A model generated the notes under the pieces. That model was given only the letters and a program-made list of their open reading frames with translations, had not been told where the DNA came from and did not search any database. DNA of 64,000 nt from Chitinispirillales bacterium (GTDB taxonomy: Bacteria; Fibrobacterota; Chitinivibrionia; Chitinivibrionales; Chitinispirillaceae), in contig JAIRVB010000004.1 in NCBI GenBank assembly GCA_031254105.1, forward strand, positions 1-64,000, written 5' to 3'. Each line of letters starts with the position of its first letter. The first letter of the stretch is position 1. Below, one piece after another: positions 16,154 through 24,749 of the stretch. Made by a program: the position numbers and the translations under genes.

Positions 16154-16945
16154 CTACCTCCCAACCTTCTTCTGCACAAGATGTTTATTATCTCTCACCC
16201 AGTTGTAGTATTCTTTACGTTTGAGTTTTGAGGCGGCTTCTTCATCAAGCACTACTGTGGCGCTTTTGGAGAGCTGGAGTGCGGTTGCGGTGATCTGGCT
16301 TGTTACCGGGCCTTCTATAAATTCCGCTACAACATCCGCCTTTTTTTCGCCGTTTGCGATTAGTAAAATTTTGCGCGCTTCGAGGATTGTGCCTACGCCC
16401 ATGGTTATCGCGAAGCGGGGGACTTCATCCTCATGGTTAAAAAAGCGGGCGTTATCCTCTATTGTTTGTTTGTAAAGGGCCTTTATTCTCGTGCGGCTGG
16501 CGAATGAGGAGCCCGGTTCGTTAAATCCGATATGGCCGTCCCGTCCTATTCCAAGTACCTGCAGATCTATACCCCCCGCTTTTTTGATTTGCGCTTCATA
16601 CCAGAAGCAGAAATGTTCGGGGTCTTCGATGTTACCCTGAGGTACGTAAACGTTTGCGGGGTTTATGTTGACTTTGCTGAAGAGGTTCTCCCTCATAAAA
16701 TAATTATAGCTGTTGGGGTGAAGCGGCGGGAGCCCGATATACTCATCTAAATTGAAGCTTGTTACTTTAGAAAAATCAAGACCCTCCTCTTTGTAGATTT
16801 TTATGAGTTCCTGATAAGTGCCTACCGGAGTATCGCCTGTCGCAAGCCCAAGCACTATATCGTGCTTGTATCTTATCTCCTGAGCGATTATTTCGGCTGA
16901 TACACGGCTCATCTCTTCATAGCCGGACGTAATGATGATCTCCAT
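16154..16945 (-). CDS. nagB: Glucosamine-6-phosphate deaminase
   Basis: Converts glucosamine-6-phosphate to fructose-6-phosphate and ammonia in the cytoplasm, feeding amino sugars (chitin or cell-wall derived) into glycolysis. Landmarks from the chosen start: LATGDTPVGTY at 34-44, FNLDEYIGL with D67, GIGRDGHIGFNEPGSSF with D136, H138 and E143. These match the catalytic Asp/His/Glu set of E. coli NagB. The frame extends 30 codons upstream, but the ATG at 16945 has AAGGGGA eight bases before it and gives the family's usual N-terminus MEIIIT. It stands alone; no nagA neighbour is in the window. Confidence 0.95.
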   Translation of the reverse strand: MEIIITSGYEEMSRVSAEIIAQEIRYKHDIVLGLATGDTPVGTYQELIKIYKEEGLDFSKVTSFNLDEYIGLPPLHPNSYNYFMRENLFSKVNINPANVYVPQGNIEDPEHFCFWYEAQIKKAGGIDLQVLGIGRDGHIGFNEPGSSFASRTRIKALYKQTIEDNARFFNHEDEVPRFAITMGVGTILEARKILLIANGEKKADVVAEFIEGPVTSQITATALQLSKSATVVLDEEAASKLKRKEYYNWVRDNKHLVQKKVGR

Positions 16946-17035
16946 GACTTGCTTTCCCCTTGCTTTTTGATATATGTGCGGGCGGTTCCTGTGTGACCGC
17001 CCCTCTCTTGTCCAAAGCCCTTTTCTCTTACTCAC

Positions 17036-17332
17036 TCTGCGCGCCAGAGTGGTAAAAATAGTATTTTGTAAGAAATATTTAAAAAAAAAGCATGGATAAT
17101 GCCAATTTTGGCTGTGACCATTGGTGCGCGTGTTTCATCGGCCTCATCCGTTTTGTGTTGAGTCAGCTGATTAATGCAGAAATAGATGTCCGAATGCAGA
17201 AATAGAGCGGGAGAGACAGGGCGTGCCCTGTCTGCGCTTTTGATGTTTTTGCATTAGTATTTCCGCGTTTTGCATTGTTTTTTGGAGATTCCGCAGGGTA
17301 AATTTACAAAAAAATTCTCCTCCAAAAAACAT
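17036..17332. repeat. Repeat-rich intergenic region before flaG
   Basis: Contains two AATGCAGAAATAGA copies (about 17173 and 17193) and, further on, the complement-like GTTTTTGCATTAGTATTTCC and GTTTTGCATTG, forming a large imperfect palindrome. Nested inside it is the 9-bp hairpin AGACAGGGC-GT-GCCCTGTCT at 17214-17233, a member of the GGGC hairpin family. No gene is seen. Confidence 0.5.
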
Positions 17333-17359
17333 TTAACTATACCGCGAAAATGCCGATAT
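17333..17359 (+). promoter_or_regulatory. Sigma-28 (FliA) flagellar promoter
   Basis: TTAA at 17333-17336, then exactly 15 bases, then GCCGATAT at 17352-17359. The FliA consensus is TAAA-N15-GCCGATAA, so 10 of 12 consensus bases match with ideal spacing. It lies 48 bases before the flaG start, as expected for a late flagellar operon. An overlapping TATAAT at 17362 could allow a sigma-70 promoter as well. Confidence 0.75.
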
Positions 17360-17406
17360 GATATAATAGAGATATATCTGTGATAAGTACAGCAAGGAGG
17401 GATATT

Positions 17407-17823
17407 ATGGAAATTACAGATGTTGGAGCAATAATGCCGACAAAGCCGATGGGTGTCGGCTCCGGGGGAGGACATTCTCGCGGTGATGGGGTTAAACCGG
17501 AAGTCCGCGGTGAACCCGCGCAAGCGCGGCCCGCGGCTGCCGCGGCTGCGGAGCCGCAGCTTGGGCGGGGAACATCTGAAGCTGTTGATGATAAGGATCT
17601 GGCGGATATTATGGAGCAGCCTGTCAAACAGGCCAACAACGCGCTCAAAGCGTTTGACCGCAAAATTGAACGCAGTATTCATGAGGTTACAAAAACAGTG
17701 ATGTATGTAATAAGGGATACTCAGAGCAATGAAGTGATAGCGGAATATCCGCCCAGGAAGATTCAGGATATGATCGCGAAGATGTGGGAGCTTGCGGGGC
17801 TTTTTGTTGATGAAAGAGCCTGA
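17407..17823 (+). CDS. flaG: FlaG-family flagellar protein
   Basis: The C-terminal 70 residues carry the FlaG signature: LKAFDRKIERSIHEVTKTV, then YVIRDTQSNEVIAEYPPRKI and a final helix. The N-terminal half is a low-complexity Gly/Pro/Ala-rich segment with a run of alanines. AAGGAGG five bases before the ATG at 17407 fixes the start; the frame extends nine codons further left without a site. FlaG influences filament length and cap assembly and is usually found next to fliD, as here (192 bases upstream of it). Driven by the sigma-28 promoter at 17333. Confidence 0.88.
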   Translation: MEITDVGAIMPTKPMGVGSGGGHSRGDGVKPEVRGEPAQARPAAAAAAEPQLGRGTSEAVDDKDLADIMEQPVKQANNALKAFDRKIERSIHEVTKTVMYVIRDTQSNEVIAEYPPRKIQDMIAKMWELAGLFVDERA

Positions 17824-17853
17824 TATTTAATGGCAAGGGCGCTGCGCGCAACA

Positions 17854-17873
17854 GGGCGTTGCGCGCAACGCCC
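17854..17873. repeat. 20-bp perfect palindrome between flaG and fliD
   Basis: GGGCGTTGCGCGCAACGCCC equals its own reverse complement. It is preceded by GGGCGCTGCGCGCAAC, a partial second copy. It may fold in the flaG-fliD transcript as a processing or attenuation hairpin, or belong to the GGGCG hairpin family dispersed in the window. Confidence 0.5.
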
Positions 17874-18015
17874 GTACGGAGATAGAGCCAAAGGTTTGGT
17901 AAGTTTGGAAATTATACTATTGTTGAGGTATATTTAATAAAGGAAGTACGGACGGGTATTATTCGCCCTAATGCAGGGTTAACCTCTTCATCGGCTAAAA
18001 AAGGATCGGTTATTT

Positions 18016-21000
18016 ATGGACATAGGAACTCAGATGAGGCTTACTGGATTAGCTACCGGACTTGATACAGATGAAGTAATCAAGAACCTGGGTAAAGTTC
18101 ACCAGCTCAGGATTGATAATGTCAACCGGGAGAGACAGCTTGCGGTCTGGAGGCAGGAAGCCTACCGCAATACTATAACCATGGTCTCCGATCTCATGAA
18201 GAAGAACTTCAACTCCTCAAACCCGGCATCGAACTTCCGCTCCTCGGCCGCGTTTGCGAAGTTCAGCTACAGCCTCTCCATGTCCAAAATGGGCTTAAGC
18301 AACGATTCAAAGACTCAGGCCGCAAGTGTTCTGAGCGTAACCGCAAACGGCAACCTCAAAAACTACAACCAGACAGTGCAGGCCGTAGCGCAGCTCGCTT
18401 CAAAAGATACCTGGAGCGGCGATGCCATGGGGATGCAGGGGCTAAACACAAAAGGGTTTAACGCCGCGAATTACATAAATAAAGTTACGCTGGATCCTGA
18501 TAGTCCCAATGGAGATATCATAGTAGACAGGTTTAACATGACCCCTGTTAACGCTGTTATAGGGCTCTCCATTGATGGGGTTTCCCGCACTATAATTCTT
18601 GATGTTAATAAGATCTCAAGTTTATTTGAAGAGGATTCTCCTATTAAATATACGGCGGATCAATCATCAACCCTTAAGGCAGTATATACAGACTCCGCCG
18701 GAAATGAAGTTGATTTGTTTGATACGTATATGTTTGTACCCGACAGTAAAGACAGTAACACCGGATCGCTTGTAACAGTGCGGGAATATCTTAAGTCCAA
18801 AGACCTCGATTTTGAGGGCAAATCCGCTAAGGATATTTTGGCAGGCGGTGTGGATTCTAAAGATTATCAGAATGTTATTAAACATCTTTCAGGCCCAAAT
18901 GGCGTAGGTGTCGCGCAGATCTACGTACGGGAGCCCGGTGAAAAGGATCAGGAACGTACCGAAGCTTTCGCCAAAATGCTAAACGATGAGATTACAAAGC
19001 AGTTTGGCAAAGACTACAGCAATGTGGTGCAGGCGGTTAAAGATGAAAAAAGCGGAAACTGGGAGCTCAGGTTCGACAGAAAAGCCTCAACTGTTATTAT
19101 AACGGATGCTTTGAGTGATGGTGAACAGATGAAAAAACTGGGTGTTACGGCCGGAATGAGCAACAGCGGCATGCAATCCAGAACCCTTGGCGAGCTTTTC
19201 GGTACAAGTTTTTTTGACTCCATACCTACTAAAAAAGTTAAAGTTGACGGCATAGAGATGCAGGTCGCTTCAATTACCATAAATGGCGTAGATATAAATA
19301 TCAACGCGAAAGACACGCTAAGCGCTTTTATGAACAGGGTCAACTCCTCTCAGGCCAACGTGACTCTCACATACAACTCCGCCGCCGATAAATTTGAGCT
19401 TAAAAGCAAGAATGACGGAACTGCCGCAAATATTCAGGAGATTACAGATACAACAGCGCAGTTTTTCGAGATGCTCAAATTAGGAACTGCCGTAGAAGTT
19501 GAGAGAGAGCACGTTTACTATGAGGGCAAAATTCTTAAAAAAGATTATGTATTGGGATATAAGTTTGTAGCGGGCGGGGAGGAGCTGAAATTAGAAGACA
19601 ATGAGAAGCTTGTAATGACAGATTCCAATGGGCAAAAGATAGTTTTGGATAATGGCAATTTTATTTTGAGACAGGGTGATAATAGAGTAGACTACAATAC
19701 TGAGATGGCGCTGAAAGGTATGGATTCAGATGACCTGATAACACTGTTTGGCGCAAGCGGTTTGGAGGATCTGTTTGTTAAGCTCGGTTTGGATGATGAA
19801 AATAAGATAGCAGATCTGTTTAGCACTCAGGAACAGCTTGATTTGCTTAGCCGGGAAGAGCTGCTTGATAAGTTAATTGAAGTTGATAAAAGCGGGTTGC
19901 TTTTTCAGATACTTTTATACGATCCGGATTCAGTGATCAGCAAGCTTGTTGATAACGCTCCCGCGGATGAAGTGAGCGATATGCTTTTAGAAATTTCTCC
20001 CGAAGCGGTGCTGAATAAGCTTATTGATAATGATCCGGAAGCAGTGCTTAACGAGCTTGCTGCTATTGATCCGACAGCGCCTCTTTGGGATGAAATAAAA
20101 GCTTTAATGAGCGCCGGAGCCGCTGCTACTGACGCTGAGGTAATCGAAAAGATCAAGGAGTTGGCTAAGAATGTGCTGCTGACTGGTAATGATATGAAAG
20201 ATATGGCGGTTAGTCTTATGAGTGCAGGCACAGTTACGATGACCGCTGATGACCTCAAAGAGACTACACGTAAACTGACAAATTTAGATACATTAATGCT
20301 ATATATCTCACCATTGGCAGATAAGCATATCACCTCAGATACCGACATCAGAGATTTGGCTAATGCCGGTAACTTTAATGATAACCGTGTCAGGGCAACG
20401 GCGGCATCGTCACCGAAGATGTTTGATGTTGACAATGGCATTAATGAGATAGAGAACCTGTTTATCGGTAAAATTAAGGATATGATGGATTTGGGCGAGT
20501 ATGATAAAATCTACGACCTAGCCCCCAACAAAATCGATAATGCTGCTCTTCAGGTGACTAACAGTATGTCTGACGATGAAAAAGAAGCGATGATCGGAAG
20601 TTTGGTCTCCAATAGCTTTAACCAGGCTGTCGAAAAGATAATGAGCGCCGATCCCGCAGGCTCCCGCACCGAAGGCAAAAACCTCATCGCCGTAATTAAC
20701 GGCGATGAGTTCATGAGGCAGTCAAATACCTTCACTTACGAGGGTATGACTTACACATTCCACAACACCTTCAACGTAACATTCGATACTGACGGTTTTC
20801 GCGATATTGACGGCAAGATTAACATTACGGATGCCAGCGATGAGATAAAAATAGAGGTAAACAAAAATACCGATGAGATTATCTCAAGCATCAGGGAATT
20901 TGTTGATGAATACAATAAAATCATCGACCATCTCAACAACCTTCTCAATCAAAAGAATGACAGGGATTATAGGCCGCTGACTGATGATGAGAAGAAGGCG

Positions 21001-21612
21001 ATGTCTGAGGATGAGATAAAGGCTTGGGAGGAGAGGGCCAAGCTTGGTATTATGGCCAATGATACTGATCTTCGCAGGCTTCTTGATCAGATGCGCGCAG
21101 CGATCTACGAAAAAGTTGACGGTGTCGGGTTAAGCATGTCAGAAATCGGTATCGGCACATCGGCAAACTGGAAAGATGGCGGGCGTCTTGAGATAAATGA
21201 GGAAAAACTTAGAGCCGCGCTTGAAAACAGGTACGATGATGTTGTAAACCTTTTTACAAAACAGTCCGAAATCGGTTACAGTGACTCAAACCGCGGCCAG
21301 CGTTATAAGGAAAACGGTATCGCGCAGCGGCTTAACGACATTTTTAACGATGCCGCCCGCACCACCCGCGACGGCTTCAATAGGAAAGGTTATCTTTTAG
21401 AGAAAGCCGGTGCGGTGGGCGATGCTTCCGTAGTCAACAACCAGCTCTCAAAGCAGATTGATGATTACGATAAGAGGATCGCTGTACTGCTTGACCGCTG
21501 GAGGCGTCAGGAGAATACCTACTACCAGATGTTTGCCAGAATGGAAACAGCAATGTCGAAGCTGAACGCCCAGCAAAGCAAATTAGCTGGACTTATGGGC
21601 GGTGGTTCATAA
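18016..21612 (+). CDS. fliD: Flagellar hook-associated protein 2 (filament cap), extra long
   Basis: FliD forms the pentameric cap under which flagellin polymerises outside the cell. The conserved ends are clear: N-terminal MRLTGLATGLDTDEVIKNL for export and cap contact, and the FliD_C region with VDEYNKIIDHLNN, GIGTSANWKDGGRLEINEEKL and the terminal coiled coil RIAVLLDRWRRQENTYYQMF. At 1198 residues it is about twice the usual 450-700. Additional material lies in the exposed middle: residues about 160-560 include extra beta-type domains, and about 561-722 form a leucine-rich helical block with near-repeats EAVLNKLIDNDPEAVLNEL. An AGGA 14 bases before the ATG is the ribosome site. flaG precedes, and a FliT-like gene follows after 19 bases. 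Confidence 0.93.
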   Translation: MDIGTQMRLTGLATGLDTDEVIKNLGKVHQLRIDNVNRERQLAVWRQEAYRNTITMVSDLMKKNFNSSNPASNFRSSAAFAKFSYSLSMSKMGLSNDSKTQAASVLSVTANGNLKNYNQTVQAVAQLASKDTWSGDAMGMQGLNTKGFNAANYINKVTLDPDSPNGDIIVDRFNMTPVNAVIGLSIDGVSRTIILDVNKISSLFEEDSPIKYTADQSSTLKAVYTDSAGNEVDLFDTYMFVPDSKDSNTGSLVTVREYLKSKDLDFEGKSAKDILAGGVDSKDYQNVIKHLSGPNGVGVAQIYVREPGEKDQERTEAFAKMLNDEITKQFGKDYSNVVQAVKDEKSGNWELRFDRKASTVIITDALSDGEQMKKLGVTAGMSNSGMQSRTLGELFGTSFFDSIPTKKVKVDGIEMQVASITINGVDININAKDTLSAFMNRVNSSQANVTLTYNSAADKFELKSKNDGTAANIQEITDTTAQFFEMLKLGTAVEVEREHVYYEGKILKKDYVLGYKFVAGGEELKLEDNEKLVMTDSNGQKIVLDNGNFILRQGDNRVDYNTEMALKGMDSDDLITLFGASGLEDLFVKLGLDDENKIADLFSTQEQLDLLSREELLDKLIEVDKSGLLFQILLYDPDSVISKLVDNAPADEVSDMLLEISPEAVLNKLIDNDPEAVLNELAAIDPTAPLWDEIKALMSAGAAATDAEVIEKIKELAKNVLLTGNDMKDMAVSLMSAGTVTMTADDLKETTRKLTNLDTLMLYISPLADKHITSDTDIRDLANAGNFNDNRVRATAASSPKMFDVDNGINEIENLFIGKIKDMMDLGEYDKIYDLAPNKIDNAALQVTNSMSDDEKEAMIGSLVSNSFNQAVEKIMSADPAGSRTEGKNLIAVINGDEFMRQSNTFTYEGMTYTFHNTFNVTFDTDGFRDIDGKINITDASDEIKIEVNKNTDEIISSIREFVDEYNKIIDHLNNLLNQKNDRDYRPLTDDEKKAMSEDEIKAWEERAKLGIMANDTDLRRLLDQMRAAIYEKVDGVGLSMSEIGIGTSANWKDGGRLEINEEKLRAALENRYDDVVNLFTKQSEIGYSDSNRGQRYKENGIAQRLNDIFNDAARTTRDGFNRKGYLLEKAGAVGDASVVNNQLSKQIDDYDKRIAVLLDRWRRQENTYYQMFARMETAMSKLNAQQSKLAGLMGGGS

Positions 21613-21631
21613 ACAATAGTATGAGGAATAG

Positions 21632-21994
21632 ATGAATCAACAGGAACTTTTGGAAGCTATTTTAGATAGAACCGTTTATGTGCGCGGCGGAATTAACGCG
21701 AAGGATATGGATATTGTAGATAACGCTCTGTCTGAGCGTGAAGAACTTATTTATATGTACGGTAAGAAAAATTTTGGTCCGGTAAAAGGCAAGTGCGCGG
21801 AACTGGCCGCCAAAATAAATGAGATAGACACCCAAAACAGCAAATCCCTCGCGTTACAGATGGATGAGGCTTCAGAGAAACTCTTTGAAGCCAGACGCAA
21901 GATCAAGGAACTTACTACCGGCAAAAAAGCCACGACTCAGTATTATGGAGGCGCAGGAATCAGACAGGGGAATGCGCTTGACTTTAAGCATTAG
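21632..21994 (+). CDS. Small helical protein, possible FliT-like export chaperone
   Basis: A 120-residue, largely helical protein immediately downstream of fliD, with a good GAGGA ribosome site. It has no signal peptide. Helices run MNQQELLEAILDRTVY, then DIVDNALSEREELIYMY, then a long KINEIDTQNSKSLALQMDEASEKLFEARRKIKEL, with a Gly-rich tail. Size, helical pattern and position suit FliT, which holds FliD before export, or another flagellar chaperone. There is no decisive motif, so the assignment rests on context. Confidence 0.6.
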   Translation: MNQQELLEAILDRTVYVRGGINAKDMDIVDNALSEREELIYMYGKKNFGPVKGKCAELAAKINEIDTQNSKSLALQMDEASEKLFEARRKIKELTTGKKATTQYYGGAGIRQGNALDFKH

Positions 21995-22085
21995 TTTTCG
22001 GCAGTGATCGCCGCCGCTGCTTGATTTGAAAGAGTTCTCTCCGCCGCTCTCAGAAGGAACTCGCGGCCAAAGCTGCCGTCTACGG

Positions 22086-22210
22086 CCCTGCGTTTCAACG
22101 CGGGGCGTTCTGGTGGGAATACCATAAATCATAAAACGGCAAGTGAGGTATCGGTAATTCTTGCTTATTTTTGTGCGTGTATCCTAACCCCGCGCTGAAG
22201 CACGGGGTTA
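22086..22210. repeat. Two hairpins in the convergent gap after the flagellar operon
   Basis: The first hairpin is CCCTGCGTT/AACGCGGGG with a TC loop (22086-22105). The second is TAACCCCG/CGGGGTTA with a ten-base loop (22185-22210). They are about 80 bases apart between the rightward FliT-like gene and a leftward gene. The pair resembles REP-type or bidirectional terminator elements. Neither is followed by a clear T-run. Confidence 0.4.
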
Positions 22211-22281
22211 TAATGACAGGCCTTGCGGCTGTGCGCCCCTTCAGAACGCACAGATTAACCACAGCTCTTTCAACAGTAAAA

Positions 22282-23025
22282 CTACCTTCTTCTAGGCGCC
22301 GGTCTGCTTGCCGCGGCTCTGGGCGCCGCCGACCTGCTTTCAAGCTCCTTGATTTTTGCTTCCATCTTTTCAAGACTTGCTTTGAGAACTTTTATCTCCT
22401 CTTCCATGCTGCTGATTTTGCCGACGTTGTCTTTTACCGGCTGAAAGTCTACTGCTTTTACGAAATCAGATGTAGCGTTGGATACGGCCTTATTGATTTT
22501 GCCGCTGCCTGTGCTGCCGCCTATAAAGAATACGGTAATAAGAACTGCTAACGCGCAAACCGCCGGAATTGCGTGCTTGACAACAGGTGGGAGAGACTTT
22601 GCCGGAAGATCATCGTCAAGATCAACCGGTTCTTTTTTGACCCTCTCCTTTTTAGCTTTTTTGGGACTGAAATCGTCAAGGTCAACCTCTGCCCTTTTAG
22701 CGGCCGGTTTAGGTGAAAAATCACCAATGTCAAGCACCTCGTTTTCAGTAATGATTCTTGTGGATTTATCTTTTGGGGGTTTCGGTTCAGGCATCTCTTC
22801 CTTTGATTTTGCGGGATTTTCTCCGGCGGGAGCGGCGGCAACGCAAAAGGTAATCTGTCCCTTTTCATTAGTTTTTTCGGCGACTGCCTTTTCCTGTTTG
22901 AGTTCTTTCAAAATTTTGAGGACAAGGTCTTCATCCATCTTCACACCGACAGCGATATCAAACGCGTCAAGCTCCGAGCCGCTCTTTTTCATGAAGTTCA
23001 CAATTTTTTTGGCTTTTCCGTCCAT
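22282..23025 (-). CDS. Membrane protein with winged-helix-like N-terminus and coiled coil (unknown function)
   Basis: Not recognised. Of 247 residues, 1-62 look like a small winged-helix fold (IVNFMKKSGSELDAFDIAVGV...LVLKILKELKQEKAV). Residues 63-150 are a charged, low-complexity linker with repeated DLDDFSPK/DIGDFSPK motifs. One membrane span follows at about 154-176 (IPAVCALAVLITVFFIGG), and then a coiled coil (EEEIKVLKASLEKMEAKIKELE) ending in a basic RPAPRRR tail. This topology puts a DNA- or protein-binding domain in the cytoplasm and the coiled coil outside. AGGAG seven bases before the ATG supports the start. It is third in a leftward set with the next two genes. Confidence 0.75.
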   Translation of the reverse strand: MDGKAKKIVNFMKKSGSELDAFDIAVGVKMDEDLVLKILKELKQEKAVAEKTNEKGQITFCVAAAPAGENPAKSKEEMPEPKPPKDKSTRIITENEVLDIGDFSPKPAAKRAEVDLDDFSPKKAKKERVKKEPVDLDDDLPAKSLPPVVKHAIPAVCALAVLITVFFIGGSTGSGKINKAVSNATSDFVKAVDFQPVKDNVGKISSMEEEIKVLKASLEKMEAKIKELESRSAAPRAAASRPAPRRR

Positions 23026-23077
23026 CTTTTTGCTCCTGATTATATTGTGTTGGTTATTAGTTATTAGCTATTGGTTA

Positions 23078-23281
23078 TCATTGAATTATACTTATAAGTC
23101 TGTGCGCGGCCGGGAAGAAAATATCGTTTGCCCCAAGTAGTATGGCTGCGATTTGAATTGTAAAAAATATTGCGGCCAGCAGAAACAGATGTGCGAGCGC
23201 AAAAACAAATGTGTTTCGCACCTGTTTGCGGTGCTTGCTGATTAGCAGCCTTTTTCCAATTTTATGCAGAAGCTTTATCAT
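23078..23281 (-). CDS. Small membrane protein (unknown function)
   Basis: A 67-residue protein with a basic N-terminus (KIGKRLLISKHRKQVR) and a hydrophobic core of about 30 residues (TFVFALAHLFLLAAIFFTIQIAAILLG) that could form one long or two short spans. It lies 28 bases downstream of the DUF2059-like gene and 52 bases upstream of the winged-helix membrane protein, all leftward, which favours a real gene. The ribosome site is weak. Confidence 0.5.
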   Translation of the reverse strand: MIKLLHKIGKRLLISKHRKQVRNTFVFALAHLFLLAAIFFTIQIAAILLGANDIFFPAAHRLISIIQ

Positions 23282-23309
23282 ATTATACTATTGCCCTGTT
23301 GACTCTTTC

Positions 23310-24749
23310 TTACCGGGAGGCCTTGTGACTCAAAAACGCCTGGTCGCCGACACTCAGACTACCCTTAAAAATTTTTTGGATCACCAGAGTAGACGAATTG
23401 GCCGATACATTTACAACTTGCGCTTCAAGCAGTTCTTCACTTAACTTATTTTTTGCCGCTTTCTCAAAAACCTTGAAAAAATCTCCCAGGTTAACGCCCG
23501 CGTCAGCTCCTTTGTCTATGATAAAGAATTGGTGAAGGTATGGAGAGAGTGTCTCTTCGACCCGCGCGGCGACCGATGCCTGAATCTGAGAGCCTGTACC
23601 GGTTGAGAGGTCATTATTTACAGTTTTAAAACTGCCCGCCGGAGCGATTCTTTCCCCGCCCTGAATCATACCCCACATATTAATCAGTTTAACAACGATC
23701 TGTTTTCCGGTGTGCCCAACTACCACTGCCTGCCCCTGGCGGCTGACAATCTGAGCGGACTTGCCTTTAAACGGTATCACTTTAATAGGTTTGAGCACAT
23801 CGACTGTGTCGCCAAGCTTGTATGAATTTTTTTTATCCGATGCGTTAACCAGAATCTTGTCATGGGGCTGGTAGGCGGCGCGGCTTTTAGATTTTTCGAG
23901 AGAGGCGTCGCCCGGAAGCAGATAGCCTTTGGAGTCCCGTTCAAAGAACAGAAATGGCGCGGCGGACAGCGCGGCGGCCGAGAGCTCTATTCCGCGGCGC
24001 GCTGCGATTTTGTGCTGGGCTGTTGGCGCTAAGACTTGCGGCAACAGTTCACCCGCAAAAATTAAAAGTTCATGATTTACCGAAAGTGCGGCAGTTGTAA
24101 GCTTTTTACCGAGAGGGCTTTCAAAGAAACGGATCAGCCTTTTTATTTCATCATGTGAAAAATATTTGTCGATATTAAGCTTAAGTGTGTCTGTTATCTT
24201 ACTAATTGATGCTATGTCCGGAGCCGGTGACTCCGTTTCAACTGCTGTATCCGCGCCGTCTGTCACAAATGAACCCATTAATTCAACAATCTGTTCAATT
24301 TGTGATCTGGCATCTGTAACAGCAATCAGTTTAATGATGTCACGCTTTTTTTCCGGTGACGTATTTTGAACGGGTTCTGTAATATTATTTTTAGTATTTA
24401 TCAACGATGTGACAGCGTTATATTTTTTCCCGGTATTGCTTTCATAAAATGATATTAACCTTTTTATATCTTCCCCTGAAAAATGTTCATCATAGATACT
24501 TATGATTATCTTTTTAAAATCGTCAATTTTTAGCTTAAAATTTGATTCAACGGAATCCTTAATAATTGAAGACGCGTTCCCTGCCGGTTTTGAAAGCGGA
24601 TAAAGATCACGCGCCGATTGAGGTATGGCATCTGACAGACCGAGTAATTTAATAATATCCGGTTCTTTTCCGGCAGGACTGTTGCCGCTGTAGACAGAAA
24701 AACTGCTGCCAATGATGGCTGTCACGCAAATAATTATTAACTTTTTCAT
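23310..24749 (-). CDS. Exported protein with two DUF2059-like domains and a FlgT-C-like end
   Basis: A 479-residue protein with a signal peptide (KKLIIICVTAIIGSSFSVYSG). Two similar helical domains of DUF2059 type follow: EHFSGEDIKRLISFYESNTGKKYNAV near residues 89-115 and KYFSHDEIKRLIRFFESPLGKKL near 193-216. The C-terminal 170 residues are beta-rich with KLGDTVDVLKPI and FFIIDKGADAGVNLGDFFKVFE...GSLSVGDQAFL. That pattern resembles the C-terminal domain of FlgT and similar periplasmic proteins. Location is probably the periplasm. First gene of the leftward three-gene set. The role is unknown. Confidence 0.7.
   Translation of the reverse strand: MKKLIIICVTAIIGSSFSVYSGNSPAGKEPDIIKLLGLSDAIPQSARDLYPLSKPAGNASSIIKDSVESNFKLKIDDFKKIIISIYDEHFSGEDIKRLISFYESNTGKKYNAVTSLINTKNNITEPVQNTSPEKKRDIIKLIAVTDARSQIEQIVELMGSFVTDGADTAVETESPAPDIASISKITDTLKLNIDKYFSHDEIKRLIRFFESPLGKKLTTAALSVNHELLIFAGELLPQVLAPTAQHKIAARRGIELSAAALSAAPFLFFERDSKGYLLPGDASLEKSKSRAAYQPHDKILVNASDKKNSYKLGDTVDVLKPIKVIPFKGKSAQIVSRQGQAVVVGHTGKQIVVKLINMWGMIQGGERIAPAGSFKTVNNDLSTGTGSQIQASVAARVEETLSPYLHQFFIIDKGADAGVNLGDFFKVFEKAAKNKLSEELLEAQVVNVSANSSTLVIQKIFKGSLSVGDQAFLSHKASR

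Noticed and set aside
17254..17682. 142- and 108-codon leftward frames opposite flaG
   Set aside because: They overlap a gene with a strong ribosome site, a sigma-28 promoter and FlaG homology; their Arg/Ser-rich products look like antisense translation.
19905..20441. 178-codon leftward frame inside fliD
   Set aside because: Ser/Ala/Leu-rich translation typical of the antisense of an acidic leucine-rich region; no start signal.
22171..23140. Rightward frames of 126 and 220 codons opposite the winged-helix membrane protein
   Set aside because: Antisense shadows; the leftward gene has a good ribosome site and a coherent domain layout.
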